Assembly: GCA_903835235.1 (NCBI GenBank)
Contig: CAILMF010000043.1
Location: 1-33,354, forward strand
DNA length: 33,354 nt
DNA from: an uncultured Rhodospirillales bacterium
GTDB taxonomy: Bacteria; Pseudomonadota; Alphaproteobacteria; Acetobacterales; Acetobacteraceae
Direction of reading: 5' to 3'
In this document: positions 1 through 7,296 of the stretch, piece by piece
Layout: the number at the start of each line of letters is the position of its first letter
Position numbering within the stretch: position 1 is the first letter of the stretch
Made by a program: the position numbers and the translations under genes
Notes under the pieces: model-generated
What the model was told of the DNA's origin: nothing
Database searches by the model: none
What the model saw: only the letters and a program-made list of their open reading frames with translations

Positions 1-614
1 AGGCGGTGGTCGCCCAGGCACCAGATATCGCCAGGCCGCGCCACGGCGGCACGGGGCGCCACAGGGGCGGCATCGGCCGGGTCTTCGGGCGTGTCTCCCA
101 AGTCGTCGCCGGCGCCGCCTGTGGCGCCCGCAGCGCCCGCGGGCGCGTCCTGGTTCTGCGGCGGGTCGCCATCGATGACGGCCTCGTCCGCCGCGGCCAG
201 GATCGCGTTCAGCTCATCGGTGGAGAAGCCCAGCGCGCCGAGATCCATCTCGGCCTCGCGCAACCCAGTCAGCGCGTCGCGCAGCAGGGCCTGGTCCCAG
301 GTGGCATTCTCGGCGATGCGATTGTCCGCCAGCCGCAGCGCTTCCTTCTGCGGCACGGAGAGGTGGCGCAGGACGATGACCGGCACCTTGTCGATGCCGA
401 GCGCCAGGGCGGCATCAAGCCGGCCGTGGCCGGCGATCAGGATATTGGCCTCGTCCACCAGCAGCGGGTTGGTGAAGCCGAAGGCCAGCATGCTGGCCTT
501 GATCTGCTCCAGCTGCGCGGCGCTGTGCACGCGGGCATTGCCGGCATGCGGGCGCAGCTCGGCAACCGGGCGCAGCGCAATCTTCGCTGCCATCCAGGGG
601 AGGGGCATCGGCAT
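1..614 (-). CDS. ParB-domain DNA methyltransferase, 5' part (cut by window edge)
   Basis: Reading leftward from an ATG at 614, the frame is open to the window edge (204 codons). Residues about 12-105 form a ParB/sulfiredoxin-like domain, with the typical GHGRLDAA motif after NPLLVDEANILIAG, followed by PQKEALRLADNRIAENA. An acidic, Ala/Pro-rich linker comes next, and the visible part ends in RPGDIWCLGDHRL, the usual entry to the N6/N4-cytosine/adenine methyltransferase domain of phage ParB-methylase fusions. The catalytic domain would lie beyond position 1. Phage enzymes of this type are thought to protect phage DNA from host restriction. There is no clear Shine-Dalgarno. A TGCGAAC repeat cluster lies 17-125 bp upstream, so the gene probably has its own regulated promoter. 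ATGs at 608 and 593 are alternative starts. Confidence 0.85.
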   Translation of the reverse strand, partial: MPMPLPWMAAKIALRPVAELRPHAGNARVHSAAQLEQIKASMLAFGFTNPLLVDEANILIAGHGRLDAALALGIDKVPVIVLRHLSVPQKEALRLADNRIAENATWDQALLRDALTGLREAEMDLGALGFSTDELNAILAAADEAVIDGDPPQNQDAPAGAAGATGGAGDDLGDTPEDPADAAPVAPRAAVARPGDIWCLGDHR

Positions 615-630
615 GATCCGGTGATGGGGG

Positions 631-739
631 TGCGAACTGCATGGTTCGCAGGCGGCAGGTGCGAACCGGGGACTACGGGGCTACCGCCGAAACTGGCGGC
701 GGGCTGCCATTTCCGGCGGCCGGGGTGCGAACTGCGAAC
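631..739. promoter_or_regulatory. TGCGAAC repeat cluster upstream of the methyltransferase
   Basis: The heptamer TGCGAAC occurs at 631-637, 660-666, 726-732 and 733-739 on the plus strand. An inverted copy (GTTCGCA) at 644-650 makes a perfect dyad TGCGAAC-N6-GTTCGCA at 631-650. The last two copies are head to tail. The dyad sits 17 bp upstream of the methyltransferase ATG. It is probably an operator for a regulator not identified here. The 615-981 stretch holds no supported gene. Confidence 0.5.
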
Positions 740-910
740 CTGTTTTCCGGCCTGGCGCTAGCGAAGTTGCGCGCTCCTGCGTCCCGCATACAGTATTGGC
801 GGGAAGGACCCTGGATTAGTACTTGGCCTATACTTCAGTCTTTACTTCCAAGAGCGGGCCGAGTGGCTCCGAAGCCATCCGCCGCAGCCACATCTTCAGC
901 GACTATCGAG

Positions 911-960
911 AAGCTACACAATCCAGATTCTGCTGGGGAGTGCCAAGATGTAGCGCTGTG
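911..960. promoter_or_regulatory. Putative repressor operators in the methyltransferase leader
   Basis: GCTACACAATC at 913-923 repeats exactly the 11 bases found at 11438-11448 next to the phage repressor. TGTAGCGCTGTG at 949-960 differs by two bases from the perfect palindrome TGTAGCGCTACA at 12246-12257. Shared motifs at three places in one prophage suggest one regulator, probably the S24 repressor at 11477-12250. Here it would control leftward transcription towards the methyltransferase. Confidence 0.45.
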
Positions 961-981
961 CATTTTTCTTCGGCCACGGCG

Positions 982-1530
982 TCAGGCCGCCCGTCGCCGG
1001 GTCAGCCCGTAATGCATGGCCAGCACGCCCAGTGCCCCCACCAGCACCCCCTGCCCCTGCGCATGGCCAATAGGACGCCCGCACCAGCCCGACCTGCGGG
1101 CCCACTCGGTGATGGAGTTCTCCAGGCCCACGACATGCCACACACAGGCCCCAGCGGGGCTCCCAGGGCCGCCCAGGGCATCGATGGCGGCGGCTACCCG
1201 CTCGCGTGCCTGGAACTGCTGCTCGGTCGTCGTATCGCCCCCTGCGCCGCCGGGGATGCGGAGCAGCGGCATGGCGCGCAGCGTGTCGAGCGCGGCGAAG
1301 CGGAACTGCCGGCGGAACATCTCCCCGGCGTCGCGCATCTCGGCGGTGATGGTGCCGTTGCCGAACATCACACCCAGCGTGTCCAGAGCGTAGCGATGCG
1401 CGACGGGCGTGCCGGTCTCCGGGTCCGCCTCACGGATGGCATCGCCGAAGCCGCCATGCTGCAGCCGCCAGGCCGACGGACCGAGCGCTGCATCCTGCTT
1501 CGGGGTCTTGGTCTTCCGCTTACCGGCCAT
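982..1530 (-). CDS. Phage protein of unknown function (DUF6456-like)
   Basis: A 182-residue soluble protein starts with a basic N-terminus (MAGKRKTKTPKQ). Its C-terminal half (RERVAAAIDALGG ... WHVVGLENSITEWARRSGW ... GVLAMHYGL) resembles the DUF6456 pattern of helical segments with a central Cys/Val-rich helix and a final LALxxLAxHYG-like helix, which is seen in alphaproteobacterial phage-related proteins. The assignment is from memory of the family pattern and was not tested. The start overlaps the end of the gene at 1520-1750 by 11 nt, which points to translational coupling and late position in the leftward operon. No catalytic motif is visible. Confidence 0.6.
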   Translation of the reverse strand: MAGKRKTKTPKQDAALGPSAWRLQHGGFGDAIREADPETGTPVAHRYALDTLGVMFGNGTITAEMRDAGEMFRRQFRFAALDTLRAMPLLRIPGGAGGDTTTEQQFQARERVAAAIDALGGPGSPAGACVWHVVGLENSITEWARRSGWCGRPIGHAQGQGVLVGALGVLAMHYGLTRRRAA

Positions 1531-1750
1531 GGGTCTTCTCCTGCTGCCGAGGCCCCCAGCGGCGCACGGCTTCGTTCTGGATTGCCTGGCGCAGCCAGGG
1601 GTCGGTGATGTCCTCGAGGTGCAGCGAGACCATGCCCTGGTCGCGCCAGACGCGCCGGCGCAGGGCTTCCATCTCGCGGCTGGTGGTGGCGCTGCTGGTC
1701 CCGCGGTCGAGGCAGGATCGCGGCGGGCGGGGCGAGCCGGGGATGGTCAT
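1520..1750 (-). CDS. Small phage protein of unknown function
   Basis: A 76-residue charged protein (MTIPGSPRPPRSCLDRG at the N-terminus, then MEALRRRVWRDQGMVSLHLEDI and DPWLRQAIQNEAVRRWGPRQQE). It has no membrane segment or Cys motif. It is probably real because its stop overlaps the start of the next leftward gene by 11 nt, like most junctions in this operon. The first residues could be untranslated, with a start at Met27. I do not recognise a family. Confidence 0.55.
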   Translation of the reverse strand: MTIPGSPRPPRSCLDRGTSSATTSREMEALRRRVWRDQGMVSLHLEDITDPWLRQAIQNEAVRRWGPRQQEKTHGR

Positions 1751-1963
1751 CTACGCAATCCCCCAGGCAGGGACACAACACCCCCCTAACTCATTGATAT
1801 ATATATTATTGTTATATATGTTATTATGTAGAGAGGTCTCCCCCTTCGACCCCCTGCGCGCGTAGTGGGGGGTCTCCCCTTCGTGCCCGCGCACGAAAGA
1901 ACAAAATCCACAAAGGGCCTTTTCCAATGGCTTATCCGGAGGTGGCCGATTTGCGTTACTCAT
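1751..1963 (-). CDS. Possible small ORF across the AT-rich island
   Basis: A 70-codon frame begins at an ATG that overlaps the primase stop codon (ATGAGTAA), as other genes of this operon do. Its middle has the residues GETSLHNNIYNNNIYINELGG, a low-complexity Asn/Ile/Tyr run forced by the underlying AT-rich DNA. The frame may be coding, or it may be a chance frame over a non-coding element such as an origin. No family is recognised. Confidence 0.3.
   Translation of the reverse strand: MSNANRPPPDKPLEKALCGFCSFVRGHEGETPHYARRGSKGETSLHNNIYNNNIYINELGGCCVPAWGIA
1785..1885. other. AT-rich island with direct and inverted repeats, candidate replication origin
   Basis: Positions 1790-1830 are almost pure A/T in a region otherwise well above 60% GC. 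Next to it are two near-identical direct repeats, GGTCTCCCCCTTCG (1835-1848) and GGTCTCCCCTTCG (1871-1883), and an inverted repeat GACCCCC (1848-1854) / GGGGGTC (1868-1874). It lies immediately downstream of the primase-helicase gene. An unwinding element plus repeats beside a replication gene fits a phage origin. A strong promoter or a transferred fragment are alternatives. Confidence 0.4.
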
Positions 1964-4292
1964 CGCTGACGCCCTCCCCGGCCACTGTGTCGTCGGGCGG
2001 CTGCGCCAGCACGTAGCGGGGGCCGGGAGGCCGGCCGACGCCGCTGGTGGGTGGCTGGGTTTCGATGACCACCCCGTGCGTCACCAGCGCGTTGATCACA
2101 TCCCTGAATTCCCGCTCGGCCAGCTTCAGCCCCTTGTGGAACATGTCGCGCCTGCTGCACGGGCCGTGCTTGCTGATGATGTCGATGGCCTTGTTGAGGC
2201 GCTTCTCGAACTCGCTATCCGCCAGGAAGCGCCCGGCATCACGAAGCAGAGTCTTGGTGCAGTGCTCGGCCAGTGCCCAACCCCAGGCGATTTCCGCCTC
2301 CGTGATCCTCGGGTGTGCCGGGTTGCGACTGACCGCGCAGATCAGCGCCAGCTTGGTGGCGTTCTCGCCCAGGCGGTTCACGATGGCGGCTTGCGGGGTG
2401 CTGGCCACGCGCCTGGCCCAGGCGTCTTCCTCGGCCAGTTTGCGGTCGTGCAAGGCCTCCGCCGCGGTGCACATCGGCACGGTGTAGGGGGTCGGCGCCT
2501 CGGTGGCGGTCATCGGCGCCACATGCACCGCCGGCAGGTTGCCGGGCGGTGGTGGGTCGCCCTGGCCACGGATGATCGCCTTCAGGGCCTCCAGCGATGG
2601 CGCTGGCGGTGCGACGATGCCGGCGGCCCGGTTGCGATCCGGCCGATCATTGTCGGTGACGAAGACCAGGAAGCGCGCGAGAGAGCCATCCATCATCGCG
2701 CCACCTTCCAGCGCCTTCCAGAAGGTCGACGGCGTGGTGGTGCCGTAGAAGCAGGCGCAGGGCTGGTGGATGTCGACGCGCGGCGCGTCCTTCTTGTTGG
2801 CGTACTCGGTGCCGCGATGGACGCCCTTGGCCCGGCTGTAGAGCTTCATCAGCTCGGACCAGATTTCCGCCTTGTGCGCCGGTGCCTTGCTGCCCGCAAC
2901 GCTGCCGAGGAACAGGCCGAACTCGTCGATCTGGAACAGCCGCGCGGGATGGTGCTCCAGGGCGGACACCATGCCACGCCCGGAAGCCAGGCTTTCGCCG
3001 CCGAGGTAGCGCTCCAGCCTGGCGAGGTCGAAGCAGCGCCGAATGACCTCCGGCGCGTGGTCCTTGCCGCCACCGCTTTCGGCCACGGCGGCAACGTAGA
3101 CGTTGGTACGCAGATCGGTTCGGGTTCGGTACTTGCGCCCGGCCAGCACGCCGACGGCGCAGATGGCAGCGCCGAGGGCGAGGAAGGGCTGCGGCCGTAG
3201 GGCCGATTTGACGCATTCGTCCAGCAGCATCTGCAACACCCCGCCGGGCTGCAGAACGCTGGGCGGCACGGGGAGTGGCGCAGCCTGTTGCTTGGCCTGG
3301 CTGGCGTTGAGTTTCGCCAGGAAAGCAGCAGCGGGGTGCGGCTGCGCCGCCTGATCAGCCTGGGTGCCGTTCAGCGTCAGGGCGGGATCCGGCACCCAGC
3401 CGCGCCGCTCGGCCAGCCAGTAGATCTTGCCGGCGCCGACGCTGTGCGGGCGCAGCGTCGTCCAGCGCCGCTCAGCAGTGTCCGATTTGCCCGATTTGCC
3501 TGACTTCCCGCTCGACTTGGACCAATCGAGCCAGAGGTCGCGGCCTTCCTCGCCGAGCGCGGCCTTGATGGCGGCGCCGACGGTGATCCACTCGTTGCCG
3601 GGCAGGTCGTCATTCGGCAGCCAGGCCAGCGCCGCCGCGATGGCGTCCCGCGTACCTTTCGGATCGCTCGGGCCGCTCCAGGCGCTGGTCGGCGCATCCG
3701 CCAGGATCGAGTTGACCCGCACCTCGTCGGGCAGCAACTGCCAGGCGGCGTCCAGGAAGGCGTGGCACTGCGCCTCGTCAACCGCGGGCAGGCTGTCCCA
3801 CGGCAGGTCCGCAAGCCCCGTGTCAGGCCAGGCATAGGGCTGGCCAGTGTCAGGATGCACGGCATAGGCGACGAACTGCTGACCGCGCGCCAGGACCTCG
3901 AGGGGATGGCGTTTGCGGCCGGCAAAGGGTGTGGCGGCGCGATAGATCAGCAGCCGCTTCGGCGCGCGGCCGATACGCAGGCACGGCGTGTCGCCCAGCA
4001 TGGACGTGGCTAGCGCGGCCAACTGGATGGCGAGCGCAGCATCCAGGATGTCGATATCGATGCCCACCACGCTGCCGGTGGCGATGCCGACACCGCAGTC
4101 AGGCCAACGCCGCCAGATATCAATCTCGAAGGGCTTGGTCGGCCGGTCGCAGTGCCGCGCCCAGTCGGGATAGGGCGACCATTCTCCGCCGCTGAAACGG
4201 CCCGGCACCTTGCTGCCCGGCATAATGGGGATGATCGAATAGCCGTTGTCGATCAGCCGCTCGCCATAATCGGCCATGAAGGACTTGGTCAT
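1956..4292 (-). CDS. Bifunctional primase/polymerase-helicase (PrimPol + DUF3987-like ATPase)
   Basis: A 778-residue phage replication protein. Residues about 5-190 form a PrimPol domain: the metal-binding pair is D79/D81 in VVGIDIDILD, and His146 lies in FVAYAVHPDTGQPYAWPD. A PriCT-like helical segment with an SGKSGKSGKSD tract follows (about 205-300). Residues about 345-640 form a DUF3987-type P-loop ATPase, with a Walker A-like AESGGGKD near 405 and Walker B LFQIDEFG near 450. A winged-helix-like tail ends the protein. Such proteins prime DNA synthesis and unwind the template. The ATG overlaps the stop of the upstream HTH gene (ATGA). Met6 is a possible alternative start. Confidence 0.85.
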   Translation of the reverse strand: MTKSFMADYGERLIDNGYSIIPIMPGSKVPGRFSGGEWSPYPDWARHCDRPTKPFEIDIWRRWPDCGVGIATGSVVGIDIDILDAALAIQLAALATSMLGDTPCLRIGRAPKRLLIYRAATPFAGRKRHPLEVLARGQQFVAYAVHPDTGQPYAWPDTGLADLPWDSLPAVDEAQCHAFLDAAWQLLPDEVRVNSILADAPTSAWSGPSDPKGTRDAIAAALAWLPNDDLPGNEWITVGAAIKAALGEEGRDLWLDWSKSSGKSGKSGKSDTAERRWTTLRPHSVGAGKIYWLAERRGWVPDPALTLNGTQADQAAQPHPAAAFLAKLNASQAKQQAAPLPVPPSVLQPGGVLQMLLDECVKSALRPQPFLALGAAICAVGVLAGRKYRTRTDLRTNVYVAAVAESGGGKDHAPEVIRRCFDLARLERYLGGESLASGRGMVSALEHHPARLFQIDEFGLFLGSVAGSKAPAHKAEIWSELMKLYSRAKGVHRGTEYANKKDAPRVDIHQPCACFYGTTTPSTFWKALEGGAMMDGSLARFLVFVTDNDRPDRNRAAGIVAPPAPSLEALKAIIRGQGDPPPPGNLPAVHVAPMTATEAPTPYTVPMCTAAEALHDRKLAEEDAWARRVASTPQAAIVNRLGENATKLALICAVSRNPAHPRITEAEIAWGWALAEHCTKTLLRDAGRFLADSEFEKRLNKAIDIISKHGPCSRRDMFHKGLKLAEREFRDVINALVTHGVVIETQPPTSGVGRPPGPRYVLAQPPDDTVAGEGVSDE

Positions 4293-4693
4293 TTCGTCTC
4301 AGCCTCCTGAGCAGCAATGGCCAAGTCCCGCGCTCTGTCGATCTGCAGGATTTCCGGATAGAGCTGCGCCATCTGCAGCGCCGCGCGCTGTAGCGCGGAT
4401 CGTGCAAGCTCAAGATTGTCGTGTATCGAGAGAGCAACGCCGTCAGCGCGTTGCCACTGCGACGGACGGTTCTGCGGCCGTGTTGCCCATGGCGGCACAG
4501 TCGCTGATTGGCGCGGACGCCCAGCCGGCAACCTGGCGACTGAAGCCATGGCCATACCCTGACGAACATTTTCAACGTCCCAAGTGCCATCAGCCTCCCG
4601 GGCTATGCGACCACTGCGCTGGGCTTTCTGTAGTGCGGTGTGGGAGACGCCGATGCGGCGCGCGAGTTCCCGCATCGAGATATTGTCTTTCAT
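4289..4693 (-). CDS. HTH protein related to phage terminase small subunits
   Basis: A 134-residue protein. Residues 6-45 (RELARRIGVSHTALQKAQRS, then GRIAREADGTWDVENVRQ) form a helix-turn-helix of the Nu1/terminase small-subunit type. The same pattern occurs in the terminase small subunit at 32748-33263. The C-terminal half (ALSIHDNLELARSALQRAALQMAQLYPEI) is helical and lacks the second half of that terminase protein. It sits directly upstream of the primase with a 4-nt ATGA overlap, so a role in replication initiation or origin binding is as likely as packaging. The start at 4693 was chosen because it overlaps the preceding gene's stop and begins the HTH. The open frame extends further upstream without domain support. 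Confidence 0.7.
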   Translation of the reverse strand: MKDNISMRELARRIGVSHTALQKAQRSGRIAREADGTWDVENVRQGMAMASVARLPAGRPRQSATVPPWATRPQNRPSQWQRADGVALSIHDNLELARSALQRAALQMAQLYPEILQIDRARDLAIAAQEAETK

Positions 4694-4896
4694 CGCCGTG
4701 CTCCCGCGCGATTGGCGGCAGTGGGCCAGCGCACCTCGCCGCTCTGCACGCTGGCGCACCAGGCGCGCAGCCCTACCTCGCGTTCGGCCAGTTGCATGGC
4801 CGCGCCGATACACGCATCAACGGTGCTGAAGGTGGCGGTGGCGAGATGCCCATCCGGCATCAGCATCAGCACCAGCACCCAGGCGGCCAGGTTCAT
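4690..4896 (-). CDS. Small phage protein with hydrophobic N-terminus
   Basis: A 68-residue protein. It begins with a hydrophobic stretch (MNLAAWVLVLMLMPDGHLA) that could be a signal peptide or one membrane helix. STVDACIGAAMQLAEREVGLRAWCASVQ with two cysteines follows. Both ends overlap neighbouring genes by 4 nt, which supports translation. Similar short phage proteins exist next to replication genes, but I do not recognise a named family. Confidence 0.55.
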   Translation of the reverse strand: MNLAAWVLVLMLMPDGHLATATFSTVDACIGAAMQLAEREVGLRAWCASVQSGEVRWPTAANRAGARR

Positions 4897-5114
4897 GCCG
4901 GCACCGCCTGCACCTTGGACAGGGCGGTATTGATGGCGATCTGCTGCTCGACCAGCGCGTCGACATAGGCGCCGCAGATGGCCTCGACGAAGCCGCGCCA
5001 GTCAGCCTCCGACCAAGTTGCCATGTCGGTGCGGCCGACGGCGTCGATGTACTGACCAGCGATGTCGCCGGCAGCGCGCATGGCGGCGACTTCCTGGTCG
5101 TTGGGATCAACCAT
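4893..5114 (-). CDS. Small acidic phage protein (possibly DUF6511-like)
   Basis: A 73-residue protein starting MVDPNDQEVAAMRAAGDIAG, with a conserved-looking Trp segment MATWSEADWRGFVEAICGAYVD. The start at 5114 is preferred over the longer frame because it lies 8 nt inside the upstream gene's end and removes an atypical Cys/Trp-rich N-terminus. The pattern 'E(I/V)AAM ... YI ... W ... I..AY.DA' is reminiscent of the DUF6511 family of phage proteins, but this is an unverified impression. Function unknown. Confidence 0.6.
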   Translation of the reverse strand: MVDPNDQEVAAMRAAGDIAGQYIDAVGRTDMATWSEADWRGFVEAICGAYVDALVEQQIAINTALSKVQAVPA

Positions 5115-5238
5115 GCGACGCTCCGGCCAGAGGCTCAGGCAGAAGGGAGAGCAGCTGGGCGTGGTCCAGTGCACACGGAGCGGGCGCGACGGATGCCACC
5201 AGTTCCAATGCCAGGACGGGCGCAAGCAGTTGCGGCAT
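5107..5238 (-). CDS. 43-residue phage micro-protein
   Basis: An ATG at 5238 lies one base past the stop of the upstream gene (TGAGATG). The frame ends 8 nt inside the next start (CATGGTTGA). The peptide is MPQLLAPVLALELVASVAPA and then CALDHAQLLSLLPEPLAGASHG: amphipathic, Leu/Ala-rich, one Cys. It fills what would otherwise be a 125-nt gap in a fully tiled operon, which is the main evidence that it is a gene. Function unknown. Confidence 0.45.
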   Translation of the reverse strand: MPQLLAPVLALELVASVAPAPCALDHAQLLSLLPEPLAGASHG

Positions 5239-5239
5239 C

Positions 5240-5713
5240 TCATTCGTCCGCCAGCTGTTGCTTGGCTTTTCCATAGAGCGTGCGCGCACGCGCGCGTTCA
5301 GCGTCCGCATGCGCCTGATACCAGGCCCGCCGTTTGGTGTTGTCCTTCTCGCGGTTCGCCTTACGACGCTCGCGCTGCTGCTCATTGATCCTGGCTCGTC
5401 GAGCCTCCCGCGCGGCCTGTTCCATCGCCAGCGCGGATTCTCTGTTTCCCTCGCGCCTGAGTTTATATCTCGCGATCAGCTTTTCCGGGTTCTGCTCTCG
5501 ATAGCGCCGGCAGGCCTCGCGCGCCTTCTCAGGATCCTTCTCGCGGGCAGCGCGCGCGCACGCACGCCCCTTCTCGGGATTCTCCGCATACCGCCGGCGT
5601 GCCGCTGCGGCGCGCTGCGCCTTCCTTCGCGTCGCCTTCTCCTCCGGGGTTTCCGTCATTGGCGGTGAAGCTTCCGGAGCTGGCGCAGGGGCGCGCCTCC
5701 ATGGTGCGTTCAT
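5240..5713 (-). CDS. Highly basic helical phage protein with NPEK repeats
   Basis: A 157-residue protein made largely of charged helix. Imperfect repeats contain ENPEKGRA, KDPEKARE, QNPEKLIA, REGNRESA and REKDNTKR, with aromatic residues at regular spacing. Such basic repeats are often found as leader segments of phage HNH endonucleases and in small nucleic acid-binding proteins. No HNH core is present here, so this is either a stand-alone DNA-binding protein or a nuclease relic. The start at 5713 overlaps the helicase stop by one base (TGATG), and the longer upstream frame lies inside the helicase gene. Confidence 0.6.
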   Translation of the reverse strand: MNAPWRRAPAPAPEASPPMTETPEEKATRRKAQRAAAARRRYAENPEKGRACARAAREKDPEKAREACRRYREQNPEKLIARYKLRREGNRESALAMEQAAREARRARINEQQRERRKANREKDNTKRRAWYQAHADAERARARTLYGKAKQQLADE

Positions 5714-7296
5714 CACTCGAACCTCGCACTGACGATTTCCGTGTATTGGCCAACTGGCCGCACCTGGATGGCACGGGGCTGGCGGAGGGCTTCGTGATGC
5801 TGCAGGGCCTCTCCCACCGTGGAGGGCGCCGGCAGATGCGGGGCGCGACTGCGCCACCAGGTCACGGCTTTCTCTCGCGGGAAGCCGGCGTGCTCAAAGC
5901 AAACCCATTCGCTATGCCGCGCCAGGCCGCACTCGTAGGTGACGCGTAGAGAAGCCGGCTTGCCAGGCTTCTCGTGGAGCATGTAGCGGACGCCCGTGAC
6001 GTCGCACCATGTCGTCTGAACCTGCGTCGATAGCAGCGCGTTCGATGCCGCCTGCGGCGCCACCTTCACCACCGGTGGCGGGAACTCATGATCGCATTCG
6101 ATGCAGCGCCGCACGCTGGCGTGGTTGATAGTCTGGCATTCGGGACAGACTTTGATCGGTGCGTCGCCGTCGCCCGCTGGCTCCTTCTTGCGGCCGTCCA
6201 CCGTGTCGATCGGGCCATGCCGGGCGGTGTTGCCGGCGAAGTCGAGGACCAGGCAGTCATCCTTGCCCTCGGCCAGGCGGGTGCCACGGCCGACCATCTG
6301 CACGTAGAGGCCGACACTCTTTGTAGGACGCAGCAGCGCGATGAGATCGGTGCCTGGCGCATCAAAGCCGGTGGTCAACACATTGGCGTTGGTGACGCAG
6401 CGCAGCCGCCCCGCCTTGAACGCCGCCAGGATGCCGTCGCGCTCCGGTCCCGGCGTATCGCCGGTCACGGTCTCGGCCGAGATGCCATGCTCGCGGATCG
6501 CGTCACGGACATGGCGCGCATGAGCCACGCCGGAGCAGAATACCAGCCAGGAGCCGCGACCCTCGCCATGCTGGACAATCTCGGCCACCGCGGCACGGGT
6601 AACCTCGTCGCGGTCTACTGCCGCCTCGAGGTCCTTGGCGATGAACTCGCCGCCGCGGGTACCGACGCCGCCGACATCGAGTTGCGTGGAGGTCCGCTTA
6701 GGGACAACAGGGCAGAGGTAGCCCTGCTGAATCATCTCCAGCACGGGCACCTCATAGGCGATGTCCGTGAAGAGCCGATCCTTGCCCTCGTGCAGCATGC
6801 CGCTGTCCAGCCGATAAGGCGTGGCGGTGAAACCCACGACCTTCAGCAGGCCGGCGTTGATCTCGTTCAGCTGGGCCAGGAAGGAGCGGTACATGCCGCT
6901 GTCGCCCCGCCCGAGAAGATGCGCCTCGTCAATCAGCACCAGGTCGCAGCGCTGGACGCGGAAGGCGTGGCGATGGATGGATTGGATGCCGGCGAACAGG
7001 ATTTGCGCATGGATGTCCCTCCGCGACAGGCCTGCGGAGTAAATGCCGGCTGGCGCCTCGGGCCAGGCGCGGAGCAGCGCCTGGAAATTCTGGGATATCA
7101 GTTCCCGCTGATGAGTGAGCATCAGGACCCGGGTGTCGGCATAAGCGGCGATTGCCTCGCGGATAAAGCCCGCGATAACCACCGATTTTCCACCTGCGGT
7201 GGGAATCACCACGAGCGGATTGCCGGTGTTGCCGGCGAAGTAGTCATAGAGCGCGTCAATGGCAGCGCGCTGATAAGGGCGGAGAGCCATCGTCAT
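5713..7296 (-). CDS. DEAH-box superfamily 2 helicase
   Basis: A 527-residue SF2 helicase of the phage/type III restriction-like group. Motif I is TAGGKS (33-38), motif Ia VLMLTHQREL, motif II DEAH (123-126), motif III GFTATPYR, and motif VI QMVGRGTRLAEGKDDCLVLDFAGN. A zinc ribbon follows (CPEC ... CIEC, about 395-412), then a C-terminal region found in phage helicases. It probably remodels branched DNA during phage replication or recombination. The start MTMALRPYQR at 7296 is chosen for its 4-nt ATGA overlap with the nuclease gene upstream. The frame extends further without motif support. Confidence 0.88.
   Translation of the reverse strand: MTMALRPYQRAAIDALYDYFAGNTGNPLVVIPTAGGKSVVIAGFIREAIAAYADTRVLMLTHQRELISQNFQALLRAWPEAPAGIYSAGLSRRDIHAQILFAGIQSIHRHAFRVQRCDLVLIDEAHLLGRGDSGMYRSFLAQLNEINAGLLKVVGFTATPYRLDSGMLHEGKDRLFTDIAYEVPVLEMIQQGYLCPVVPKRTSTQLDVGGVGTRGGEFIAKDLEAAVDRDEVTRAAVAEIVQHGEGRGSWLVFCSGVAHARHVRDAIREHGISAETVTGDTPGPERDGILAAFKAGRLRCVTNANVLTTGFDAPGTDLIALLRPTKSVGLYVQMVGRGTRLAEGKDDCLVLDFAGNTARHGPIDTVDGRKKEPAGDGDAPIKVCPECQTINHASVRRCIECDHEFPPPVVKVAPQAASNALLSTQVQTTWCDVTGVRYMLHEKPGKPASLRVTYECGLARHSEWVCFEHAGFPREKAVTWWRSRAPHLPAPSTVGEALQHHEALRQPRAIQVRPVGQYTEIVSARFE

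Noticed and set aside
6-761. 251-codon plus-strand frame at the left edge
   Set aside because: It lies opposite the ParB-methylase gene, has Arg/Gly-rich GC-frame composition and no family pattern.
2076-3200. 374-codon plus-strand frame
   Set aside because: Antisense to the PrimPol-helicase gene, whose motifs are all on the minus strand.
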